Notes under the pieces: model-generated
What the model saw: the letters and a program-made list of their open reading frames with translations, nothing else
Databases searched by the model: none
What the model was told of the DNA's origin: nothing
Assembly (NCBI GenBank): GCA_023213395.1
Contig: CM041465.1
Location: forward strand, 131,695,741 to 131,759,740
Length of the DNA: 64,000 bases
Source of the DNA: Cycas panzhihuaensis
Taxonomy: Eukaryota; Cycadophyta
Reading direction: 5' to 3'
Position numbers and translations under genes: made by a program
Part shown: positions 25,150-35,547 of the stretch, piece by piece
How positions within the stretch are numbered: the stretch's first letter is position 1
Layout of the letters: every line of letters begins with the position of its first letter

Positions 25150-26840
25150 AGGCTCGTGCTTTCCCTGTCAAAATCAAATATATATGTCCTACACTACTGT
25201 TGCCCTGCTCTTGGGGCACCATCTCCTGATTGGTGTGATCCCTCTTCTGGGGACCACATCCCTTCAAGGCTCCTCCTGGGCCTCCGCGAGCTCCCTGCCT
25301 CGCTCCCCTCATCACGTGGTCCCGTCGGTGTCGTCGTCACCATGTGGGTATGCATCCTGCTCCAGCTCAACCTCGATGCCACCTGGTCCACCAGCTGATC
25401 ATATCGGGCCTAGATACGATTTCTCTCACTTTCTGCTCCTCGGAGACGCTCCTCTAGCATTGCTATCTGGACCCTACTCTCGGTGTCTCCACCTGCTCCT
25501 CCCTAAGCCTCTAGAGCCTGTACGTGACCCTGCAATGTGTCCCACTCGCTCTGGGCCTCATCCAGCTCCCATTGCATCTATCCCTTGAATGTTATGTGCT
25601 CTTGGGACTCTATAGCCTAGATATCTCTCGCCCTCACCAACAGGACGAATGCTGCCATGTGGGTACCTGCCAATCTAGGTGCATCCTCGATTTAGATGGG
25701 TGGTTGCCCCTCTACATATACACAGAGAACATCTCCTTCACCATGGCCTCATACTTAGCCGGATCTCCGCAGTACCTACAAATCTAACATACCATATGTT
25801 AGTATATATCTAGCTGCATACCAAAATAAAATCAAATCAAACTATCTATCTGGCTATCAAATGATGAAGAGGTTAGGTCTCACCTGCCGTAGCCACTGGC
25901 TCCTCTGCCTAGGTGATAACCTCTACGCATGGCTCCCTACCAGTTATTGGTACCTCCTCCTCAAGTACCACCTCTGCCTGGGCCTCTCTCCACTTTGGGG
26001 TGGCTCGGGTTGTTGCCTCTTCAAATCTCCTCATGATTCATAGCTCGGGCCCTAAATCACTGGCCCTTGCTCTCTCTCGACCTGATAGGCTGCCTCCTGG
26101 CCGACAATCCACGATAGCCCTGCTTTGCTCCTCCGGCTATCCACGATGGGCTGCCTCTCCCGCAGGTCATGATGGGCCGGCCCCATCTCCTTCATCTCCA
26201 TCATCATCGTCATCACTTGGGAGCATCCCTACTCTGCCTCATTTTATTGTCCCACTCACTACTGTCTGGATCGCCCACATAATCATCATGGTGAGGAGGT
26301 CCAACGATGTAGCCTCTCTTGAATGTCGGGACATGGGCTTGGTCCTCTGTCCCCCTCAGCTTGGTCTACCACCTGTGGACCATCTAGGCCCACTCTGCAA
26401 TGGGGTGTGATCCCCCCACTGGTGCCACTACTCCAAAATGCTCGAAGAACCAACTATAACGCGTTATATGATAGTCCTCCGCTGTCATCTGATAGCATCC
26501 GGTACATGCGATGAGGTTCACCATTATCGGGGTAGCCTACATCCATCCATCCCCGGGGATGTCCCTATGGATACATTTCTCAAAATCGCAGCAGAATGCA
26601 TAATGTAATGAGCTTCCTCACACGAGGAACCCTGGACATAACCATGGTCTGAGCAGGGAACCCCTCTCTTCTCCCATCTATCTACCCACAAGAAAAGCGT
26701 TGCTTTGCCTCCACAATAAATATTTGCCTCATTTGCTAGGTAATGCGCTCGGTGCACAGCTTGACCTCCCGATCAGCCGGTACTCCCGATGTCTACTGCG
26801 ATATCTCGGCGTCAACATCCCGTCTTCCACACAGGGTAGG
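25150..26840 (-). pseudogene. Antisense extra ORF behind the Tat-like pol (decayed)
   Basis: The minus strand carries a coding-like but broken frame opposite to gag-pol. A segment near 25,790-25,725 reads YCGDPAKYEAMVKEMFSVYM. A coiled-coil-like stretch with heptad spacing is near 25,580-25,400 (LDEAQSEWDTLQGHVQALEA, then IAMLEERLRGAESERNRI). A more upstream segment (26,757-26,524) contains LFLWVDRWEKRG. Plant Tat-lineage elements are known to carry antisense extra ORFs between pol and the 3' LTR, some with a plant-mobile-domain-like region; position and strand fit, but the family match is my inference. The gap cuts off its start. Confidence 0.5.
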
Positions 26841-27340
26841 NNNNNNNNNNNNNNNNNNNNNNNNNNNNNNNNNNNNNNNNNNNNNNNNNNNNNNNNNNNN
26901 NNNNNNNNNNNNNNNNNNNNNNNNNNNNNNNNNNNNNNNNNNNNNNNNNNNNNNNNNNNNNNNNNNNNNNNNNNNNNNNNNNNNNNNNNNNNNNNNNNNN
27001 NNNNNNNNNNNNNNNNNNNNNNNNNNNNNNNNNNNNNNNNNNNNNNNNNNNNNNNNNNNNNNNNNNNNNNNNNNNNNNNNNNNNNNNNNNNNNNNNNNNN
27101 NNNNNNNNNNNNNNNNNNNNNNNNNNNNNNNNNNNNNNNNNNNNNNNNNNNNNNNNNNNNNNNNNNNNNNNNNNNNNNNNNNNNNNNNNNNNNNNNNNNN
27201 NNNNNNNNNNNNNNNNNNNNNNNNNNNNNNNNNNNNNNNNNNNNNNNNNNNNNNNNNNNNNNNNNNNNNNNNNNNNNNNNNNNNNNNNNNNNNNNNNNNN
27301 NNNNNNNNNNNNNNNNNNNNNNNNNNNNNNNNNNNNNNNN
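26841..27340. other. Assembly gap, 500 N
   Basis: Exactly 500 N, a conventional scaffold-gap length rather than a measured distance. It interrupts the Tat-like element on the left and a LINE on the right, so the two sides need not be adjacent in the genome. Confidence 0.99.
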
Positions 27341-28990
27341 TAGATCTTAAGCAAACCCTGTGATACTCCACCAAGAATTTATACCCATAAAGGTATTTTA
27401 GGATAAGATCCTTTCCCAAAGCAATCCTTTTCCCTTAGCTAGATGCCATCCTAGTTTTCCACCGTGGCCTTATTAAAATTTTCTAATTTCCTAAGGTTCA
27501 AGCCCCTTGCCCATTTAGGTTGACATACTTTTCCCATGCTACCGAGTGTATCCTATCGCCTCCTCCCCCAACCAAAGGAATCTCTTTTAATTCATTTCTA
27601 AAATCTTTATAACTTTGGTCAAATCCTTAAAGACTGACATCATGTATACTAGGATACTCTAAAGCATAATTGATAACATCTGTATTTTACTAGCCTGGTT
27701 AAGTAGGGAGCCTTTCTATCTTGCCAACTTCCTTTGAATATGATCTATTATAGAATTCTAGGACTCCTTCACCATTTTTCCAACAAAATGAGTATTCTTA
27801 AATAAACTAAAGGAAAGCTACGATGATATCTCAAATCTTACTAATCTTCTTTTGTATCTTCTCCTTTATATTCATAAAATACACATTACTTTTATTTAGA
27901 TTAACCATCGATTAGTAGATCTCTCATATTTTTCAAGGCCACCTTAATTACTAGGACTCTTGAGGAAGCCTTTCGAGAATAATATTATTATCAATATGAA
28001 TTGATGATGAGCTGCCTCTCAATCCACAAGGTGGGCATAGTCCTTTTTATTTCCTCCTATTTTCTAGCTTCCTCTATCACCCTCCTTAGAAACTCATTGA
28101 GATAATAAATAAATAAGGGAAAAGAGGTCTCATGATAGAGACCCTTAAAAGCTAGGGAAAAATCGGGTTGAGATACCATTTGCTCGATAATGAATATTGG
28201 GGTCTAGATAACTATCCATCCACTCTCTTGGTTTATCTCGAATCTAAATGTCACAAGGCACTCTGAGGCATTCCCAAGATACCTTGTCGTGATTTTATGA
28301 TTAACTTTTCTTATCTTCTACCTTCCTTCCTTTGGTACGTAGATGCATGATCGCATGAGTAATAATAGTATCTAGAATATTTGTCTCCCTTCTACAAATC
28401 CATCTTGATTGGAGAGATAATGTTAGTAGATCTTCTTTAATCATTAGCTAATACCTTTGTGTGATTTTAAAACATATTGCATGAAATTTGATAGATAGAA
28501 TTCCTCCATTCTTTGGGCCCTTCTTTTTAGGGATCATGGCCCCAAGGTAAAACGCCACTCCTTCAAAATCTCACCATTCTTATAGAAATTTCAGGGCCTC
28601 ATGGTGTGTATACATAATATCCCTAGTAGCTTTGGAAAAAAAAACTTGTGGAGAAGCCGTCTAGTCTGACTTTACTTTATCCTCTTCATGATAAACACCA
28701 CATTCCTGTATGGTGAAAGAGTGAGTCTCTATTCTACTCATTCAGTTTAGCTTGATTCTATCCATAAATTCCTTCACAACCGGGTCTTGACAACTAAAAC
28801 TAACGCTCTGGATGTGTTCCTTTATAATCTCCTTAATCTGGACTCTTCATTGGATTCTATCCATCCCTTATTACCTGACTTATATATCGGTTATAGGTTT
28901 TATGGCAACGAATTAAGTGAATGAGAAAGAACATGGTGTTCCTATCTCCTTCCTCCCCTAACCAAATAGCTCTGGAATTTCTGCTTTTAG
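27341..28990 (-). pseudogene. LINE reverse transcriptase (L1 type), decayed
   Basis: Minus-strand reading goes from about 28,964 (WLGEEGDRNTMFF, a hallmark before plant L1 RT) through GFVEGRQ and ILDTIITHAIMHL near 28,410, KVSWECL, WMDSYLDPNIHYRANG and LSLIYLLS. It ends at about 27,510-27,430 with GLNLRKLENFNKA, the segment joining RT to zf-RVT. The catalytic Y-A-D-D box is not readable. Stops and frame changes are frequent. The 3' part (zf-RVT, RNase H) is lost in the gap; the fragment at 81-1,502 holds exactly those missing domains, possibly from another copy of the family. Confidence 0.85.
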
Positions 28991-29639
28991 GTGCTATCTT
29001 CAGCAGATTAGTATTTCTTCTAACCCATACAGAGATATCTCTCTCTTATATATCTGAGGATCCTAGGTTCTCTTCCTTAATACATACATTCTTTTGATTC
29101 TTATATCCTTCACTAATTAATCCTTAATGAAGAAAATGTTTCCATACGAACTTTTATTTGTTCTTTTGTTTTATTCTAACTGCAACTAAACTACAGATAA
29201 TCTAAACATACCTACCTTTGATAGAATCTCATACTCGATTGCTCACGATTCCTCTCGAATTAAATTATTTGACTACGTTAATTCAAATCAAGTAGAATTG
29301 CTAATATATTTCTTACTAAATTCAATCTGACATCAAAGGAGGTGGTTTGGGGCCATATTAATAAAGCCTCTAATTTCAAGTTATCACTTAATGGCCCATG
29401 TATAATTAACCATAACCCTATCTAATCTCACTTGGATATGGTATTGCAGTCTTCTGTTTGACTATGTAAATTTGGATCCTATGGGTCATGTTGCTGGGCC
29501 TCTTTGAATCAAATCACCGATCGATCATGTGAAAGTGTCATCCTTCGCCCACCTTTTTCTCACACAGGGAATGATAGTGTTGAAGTCTTACTACCATCCA
29601 CATACCATACCAGATTCTTACTGATGTTCCAACCTATCT
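28991..29639 (-). pseudogene. LINE ORF2 linker between endonuclease and RT
   Basis: The AT-rich stretch between the endonuclease and RT parts of the same LINE, on the minus strand. No distinct motif is readable, but the length suits the second half of the endonuclease plus the linker. Confidence 0.5.
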
Positions 29640-30035
29640 TATCCTATAACTCCCTTTTCCAATTTTAGGCAGGTAGTGGTAGGGGCATAAATATTTATAG
29701 TTAAGCCAGTGATGATTTTATGCTCCCTAACTAATGTAACTAGATAGACATGTAATAATTTTCCATCGCTCGTACCTCTCCCTACCATAACAGGGTTCCA
29801 TAGAACTACCAACCCTCTTGAACCCCATGGAGAACTTCCGCTAATCTCTATTTTAGTTTATACTCCATATTTCATTTTCTGTGTTGCTTTATTATTTCAC
29901 TCCATTTTAGTTTCTTGGGGTAAGATGATGTCCAACTTTATGCCTTTGACAGTCCTTAACTAATCTTTTACTTGACGGAAGGGGCATATAAGCCCACTAA
30001 TATTCTATGATACAATCCTAATCTTCTACTTCTCA
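29640..30035 (-). pseudogene. LINE apurinic-type endonuclease, decayed
   Basis: Minus-strand reading starts near 30,021 (RIVS, stop, NISGL, where family members have a W-N-V/I-R-G-L start). It continues with LRTVKGIKLDIILPQETKM (about 29,965-29,900, including the metal-binding Glu), SPWGSRGLVVLWNP (about 29,840-29,800) and LTINIYAPTTT near 29,695. This is the EEP-fold nuclease that nicks target DNA for L1-type insertion. The N-terminal Trp codon is replaced by a stop. It lies upstream of the RT in the correct order. Confidence 0.85.
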
Positions 30036-30480
30036 ACTTTGAACCCTCAGTTGTATGTTGACTACCTTGGTCAATTTGGGAGGTCATCCACCACCTCTCT
30101 ACGACCATCTTTAAAGTGGGTCTTCCAACTTGTTTTTCACCACCTAGATTTAGACCCTTGTGGTCAATCCACATGTCAGGGGCCTTTTATAATGTCATGT
30201 CCCTCTGATTCTCCTCTCACACCTAAGTTTCCTTCTCCTTGATTTTCCATATCTTCTTTACATTCCCCATCCCCTCTTATCTACCACAATATTTCTAAGA
30301 TCCCTATCTCTAAGATGAGGTCCCTCCTAAGCCTCGTTGTTCTCTGCATGCTTCTTTCCCCTACTTTCTTTTCCTCTTGTTTTCCTTTTTCCTCTCTCTT
30401 AACCTTCTTGCTAAGGCTCCTTCCCTTCCTCATAAAAGGGTGTCCTCTGTCTTCCAAACTAGTTTCCTTGGCAACACAAG
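30036..30480 (-). other. Region upstream of the LINE endonuclease (possible ORF1 end)
   Basis: The plus strand is pyrimidine-rich (many CCT/CTT), so the minus strand is purine-rich, as in Lys/Glu/Arg-rich linkers that often precede plant LINE ORF2. The short frame 29,968-30,174 on the minus strand overlaps it but has no recognised domain. Confidence 0.35.
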
Positions 30481-31100
30481 AACACTTTTCTTAGAAATTT
30501 ACATCTTTTGTTCCCAAAAAGAAATTAAAAATTATTTTTTTTTATAATCTAAAAGTATAGTAAATTAGAGGCGCTTTGGCCATGTAGATATCTTAACTAC
30601 ATCCCTAAAAATTAGGTAACTAATTTAGGGTAGAAAAACTCTTAAATAAAAACTTTCTATTTTTTAATGAAATCTTAACTATTATTATTTTAATAAAATT
30701 TTAAAACATCTCTAATCCGTTCAATAAAATTAATCTAAATGCTTAGTTGAACATGTGGCGTCTTAACCTCTTAATTACCTCCTTCTAATTATAATTCACA
30801 TCCCAAAAAAATTATTGTTTGTCCTTTCCATTTTGGGCTTTTAAATAGTTAGAATTAAAATATGATTTTCGAGGCTCTAAACTATCTCATTTTTGAAAAT
30901 AACATTATATGTGAAGTTAGGTTTTATATTAAAGCGTTAGTAGATTCATATCCTAAACTTCAATTTTCATATATGATTAGTTAAAAATAGGCTAGAAATA
31001 AATGAGATATATTGAGGAGTTTCTAATACAGAGTGAAACTTTTATATTGGGGAAACATAGGTTTATACTTGCATTAAGGCCTCTATTATATAACTGCATG
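30481..31100. other. AT-rich DNA without a recognised feature
   Basis: No open frame above about 60 codons and no LTR or RNA signal seen. Confidence 0.5.
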
Positions 31101-31106
31101 TTATTT

Positions 31107-31480
31107 GTAGAGATCCAAAGTACTGCACATGTGACCAAGGCAACAACCAATTAAGTGCTAGTTATTAACTTTTATATCGTGGTCATTTAAGTCCACCAAT
31201 GAAATGAAAGGTCATTTGGCCCGCTTTAATAAGATTGCATAAAAATTCCTCTTTTATCTATTTAAGAGTTGTAAATTGTAGAAAGAGATTGTTGTGTAAT
31301 TACTTTCCTTAAGAGATTATACTATAATACTTTCAATATTTAATAATAATTATTTAATGATTTTTAACACTTCACTTATGTAATCATATTGTAATATATT
31401 ATTAATAAAAAGTGTAGTAATTGCTCTCTATTTTTATTATCATCCTATGTGTGAGAGAACCATTAGAAAATCCATGCCTT
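31107..31480 (+). mobile_element. Probable copia-type LTR remnant
   Basis: An AT-rich block with a TATTTAAGAG promoter-like element (near 31,259), CTTTCAATATT and TATTATCATCCTATGTGTGAG segments reminiscent of the R-U5 region, ending just before TGGTATCAAAAC at 31,484. The left boundary (TGTAGAGATCC) is a guess. No second LTR or pol is present nearby, so it would be a solo or truncated element. Confidence 0.4.
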
Positions 31481-31483
31481 AAA

Positions 31484-31495
31484 TGGTATCAAAAC
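31484..31495 (+). other. Candidate tRNA-Met primer-binding site
   Basis: TGGTATCAAAAC shares the first eight bases with the usual TGGTATCAGAGC plant copia primer site. It is followed by a purine-rich leader-like stretch that recurs in part at 48,541-48,690. Confidence 0.4.
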
Positions 31496-31589
31496 TAAGT
31501 TACAAATCAATCAGAATTGTATAATAAGATCAAGAGTAAGCAATAGTAGTAAAAAGGAAAGTTTTGAGGGAAAAAAATCATGATAAAAT

Positions 31590-31737
31590 TCTATAAATCT
31601 TATCTCTTACATTAATTGTTACTTTATAGTTTTGTTTAAATCTTTGAACTTACATCAAACTGCAAGTAGGTGGCAAATCCTCCCTTCCTTTTCTCTTAAC
31701 TATTAAGTAGAGGCCTCATGTCAAGAGTCTTTAAACA
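31590..31737 (+). repeat. Dispersed repeat, copy A (copia leader-like)
   Basis: TATAAATCTTATCTCTT, ATTAATT, TTTAAATCTTTGAACTT and AAGAGTCTTTA occur here in the same order as at 48,541-48,690, same strand. It follows the candidate primer site at 31,484 and is probably untranslated leader of one copia family. Copy B sits between a copia insertion and a microsatellite. Confidence 0.7.
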
Positions 31738-31759
31738 TCATATAGATCTATCACTAGCG

Positions 31760-34150
31760 GCCAGTGTATATGGCTATATACATACATGAAGTGAAATAGA
31801 TAACACTACTTATTTAAGAACCTAACTATGGAATTGAACCTCAACGCATCTTTGTATATATCAAAGAACCCTTATGGGTTTCCTTACCTTACGCAGCTTA
31901 AGCAAATTATTAGTTGTCTATGCTCTGATGCACTAGTTAGTAGTTAGCACAAAAAAATACTCCTCATGAATACCTAACATAAAACTATCAAGGTTGTGAG
32001 AATAAACTTCATCTGCAATTAGTGGTTGGAGAGATTGGGTTGAGTGGTAATAAAAATTCAAAAGTTTATTGAGGGTCTATAGAACTAGATATAATATTTC
32101 TTAAATCTTTAATGTTTAAATATAATACAAAATTATTAGGGTTGGTGTATATCCAAATATAATTAACAAGTGGCTACTTATTGTTGACAATCCTAAAATG
32201 CGAAGTGTTACCATCTTGTAATACAATGATAACATACATATGTAATACAATAACAATAAGTTGATAATGTAAGCATTAAAGTCTTAATACTTCTTATCTA
32301 AACCTTTAACATAATTTTGAGTCCTATGTCTAATTTAGATCCTTTGAGTCTAGTCTTAGCTCTCGTAACTCCACCTTCTTTTGCAATAAATAAAAAGAGA
32401 TAAAGTCATCACTTGGTCTACATGGACACTTAAGTCAATACTTATTTCATTCAAATGAAACTTGTATTGGTAGGTTTCAAAAAAAAAAGAAAAAAGAAAA
32501 AAGAAAAGCTGACAACTCAAAAACTACCTTATAAATCCATACATCTTATTTTGGTGAATGCGTCATAGTGGTCATTTTGTACTAGGTTAGTTTAACTACA
32601 TTTTGGGAAAATTTGGCTTATAGGCATTACGTGGGCTCCATAACATAAAATTTTTCATGATATATTATATATGTTTAAGTAAAGCTTGAGAGGCATATTA
32701 TATAAGACTTTGTATTTTAATGAGTAGTTGAATAAAGCACTCATTTCCAAAATAAACTAGGTTTATAGAAAAAATTCTTTATTATTAAATAAAATTTTAA
32801 AAGTTGGTTCTTTACTTATGTAAAATCAAGCACTTCTTTTATACATTATATGTAGCAAAGTGAATTTTCAAACATAGACCCAAAAGACCTTATGAGATTT
32901 ATCAAGGTCATTATTCATTGGAGAAAGTAAACTTAAGAAATACTTACATTCAAAATAAATAAGGAAATGACAAAATCACTCTATCCACATTTTATATGAT
33001 GGAATACACATGGACACCATTTTACCAAGTTGTAAGCATTAAAGATCACCCACAAAGAAAGTTATAAATGTATGGTAGAAACAAGCTAGACATTCCTTCT
33101 AGTCCAAGAATTTTAATCGATAAGTCTCCATATAAGTTTCCTACCCATTTGGCAATTTAGTGTGGTGAAATTAGTTGACTTGGAAGGTTGTTTCACTTCC
33201 AAAGTAAAGGAAAAGAATTATGCATATAGACATTATTTGTTCAAGTTCTTAATTGAAAAGATAATTCCTTGGAAGAAAAGGGTGCTTGAGCGTAAACGGT
33301 AAACGAATACTTTCATGTACTTGCCTTTTTTACTCTAAATATTGTGCCTAAATAATTCAACTATGATAATACAACAAAGACATGAAAATTTTCACTCAGC
33401 GTCATGAAAAGCGATGAGGATGCTTTATTTTGTAATGTCTGTAAAATCTATGTTAGCTCATCTCAAATGTCACAAAAACAATTATATGTACAATATTTGC
33501 CACATTGCGTACTTCTTGCCTCAACATTTGAGGAAAATTACAACGTTTAATATGAGATTGCTAGCTTCTCTCTTTAAAATTTTTGTATAAGCTACTTCAG
33601 AAAATTATTCAATGAACATGATACATAAATGAGAGCTTTGGTTTGCAGCGGCAACTCTGAACATCGTACAACATCCGCGCAATGGGGTTTGATTCAATCT
33701 ATAATTCTGTCAGCCCGATCGTGCAGTACTACTTGATAGCCTCTTCCAGACCAAGCCTGTGGCTATTTTAAGGCCGTTAAAGAAAAGAGAATGCATCTGA
33801 TAATATCTATAAATAAATGTAATTAAAAAAAAATGGAAACAAAAAAAAATTACTAACGAACATTTGGTGTAGGATTTAGGTGACTTGGTGATCGTTTGTT
33901 TCCGACCAGTGGGCTATATATGCTTTTCACTATAATTGGTGACGGAATTGCTATAAGTTTGTATGAAATTAGCATTCCAAACACGGTTCGGATTTCATTC
34001 TTTAATGCACTGTACCAGAAATCTGGCCAATCCTATCTATCAGGTAACGGTTCATAGTAATGATGTATGCTGCGATTGTAGGGATGCCTATATTGCTATG
34101 GGTTTGGGTATGTGACGATGGATCGATGCATTTCATTTTTAGAGACTCTT
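31760..34150. other. AT-rich intergenic DNA
   Basis: No protein-coding frame, LTR or RNA gene recognised. It contains an A-rich run with AAAAAAGAAAAAAG texture near 32,480. Its right end is the downstream flank of the kelch-like gene. Confidence 0.5.
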
Positions 34151-34179
34151 AAACTTTAGACCTAAATTATTCTACATCC

Positions 34180-35547
34180 TTATGATTCTATAAGTACAGC
34201 CCTTCCACATTCAAACCTACTTCGAGGGGCTTCAAATGCTCCTTTTCCTTTTACACCATTTTTGTCCAGCAATATCCACTGATATCCTCCCGATTCCTCA
34301 CAACTGTCGTTCAGAATCAATATAAGGCCAATACCTACAGGCCATATCTCAGAGATTTTAAGTCCCCAAGAAGGCAAGCAAATTGCCATTGTTGACTCAA
34401 GTCCTCCAAAACATATACTCTGGTGTTGGTCCCATCCTTGGCACCACCGAGTAAGGCAAAAATTGTACCGTCTCTTGCAGCTGAAAGTATAGTTCGAACA
34501 TTATTACCTTTCTCCAGGAAACGTGATATGGAAGTCAGTTCTTCCATTTGTTTTAATACTGTAGCAAACTCATCTGAGTGACTATTGATGGTTTCCACCA
34601 TTGGCTTACTTATATTCGTGGCTTTTCCATACTTTCCTACCTCCCAAAGATTCAAATTTGCGCTGTAGCGCATAGCACATTTGTTCTCGTGATCAAATGC
34701 GTATACTATGCCTCTGAGATCTAAAACGTTGGTTATGTTAGGAACTGAGTAGGAGGGAAGCCGAACCCACTGATTCTCATGGATGTCGTATACCACTGCC
34801 TCTTTAGCAACCAAGGTAAAATAATTATCACTATTGACAGCGTACAAAATTTTGGAATCATGCTTAACAGGGCTTTGCAGTGCATTCCTTAAAATCTCAT
34901 GGTTCTTTGCCTTTGTATCACGCATAATCCAGTGACAGAACGATTCATAAAATCAGGGTGAAAGTAACTGGACCTGCATCAGGCCAGTCGAAATATTCAT
35001 CATGATTTTCGCTATGGGCAATGAATATTATTTTGGAACCCACGGGCATGAAAATGCAGTGCTGCAGCCATGAATCAAACTTATGGCTCCTTAGCATTGG
35101 CATTTCAAAGTGAATATATCTTTCCTACTCAGATGCCCCTTATCTCCTCTAAACCCAGGAATAGTATATTCCACGCAATCAAATCCATGAACCTTTTGTC
35201 CTCCTTTAGCGTAAAATAACAAAATTGTAGGTATCTTGTACGTTAGAGATCTCTACCTTCTGTGCCCCTTCTCCATAGAAATCCTTAACCACAGGCATGA
35301 ACTCACTGCTAATTTCTTCGAACATATCATGATAAAACTGAGGCACCTTACGTAAAAGGTCTCCTCTCCTTACACTGTCCAAGAGATGTTGAGAGGAAGC
35401 CATTGTTAATATAATCTCCGCAGAATTAGAGAAGGGTGCTATTTCGTTCATTCCACGAGAGCAAAACCCCTCCAAATATAGAGATCGGTGAGTGGCGATG
35501 AATGGTCGCTTCTTTTCACACCTTAATTCGACAAACACAAGGTTCAC
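34180..35547 (-). CDS. Kelch-like plant protein gene, frames broken
   Basis: The only host-type gene seen. The longest open segment (34,925-34,335) reads AVVYDIHENQWVRLPSY and then MRYSANLNLWEVGKYG, two kelch-type blade ends with the expected Tyr-Trp spacing. The N-terminal segment (start ATG at 35,403, MASSQHLLDSVRRGDLL; open upstream to 35,547) has no recognised F-box. Between them, KVHGFDCVEYTIPGFRGDKG and FDSWLQHCIFMPVGSKIIF lie in shifting frames, and the C-terminus (34,389-34,180) is again in another frame. At least four frame changes occur in otherwise well-kept coding sequence. That suggests either a young pseudogene or consensus indels; introns could explain some of it. The molecular role cannot be told. 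Confidence 0.65.

Larger units (their letters stand above)
15329..26840 (+). mobile_element. Ty3/gypsy element, Tat/Athila type, degenerate; runs into the assembly gap
   Basis: Domain order is gag, protease, RT, RNase H, integrase, followed by an antisense coding region. There is no chromodomain after integrase and no second archaeal-type RNase H was noticed. The stretch is visibly GC-richer than its flanks. The probable 5' LTR starts TGTGACACCCTGGG. The 3' LTR is not seen: the sequence ends in a 500-N gap. Stops and frameshifts occur in every ORF, so the copy is inactive, although the catalytic residues of RT and integrase are mostly still readable. Confidence 0.88.

Noticed and set aside
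25130-26514. Plus-strand Ser/Pro-rich frames between integrase and the gap
   Set aside because: They are shadows of the antisense coding region; the minus-strand readings have more protein-like composition.
26700-27419. Open frames spanning the N run
   Set aside because: They consist of undetermined residues across a 500-N gap.
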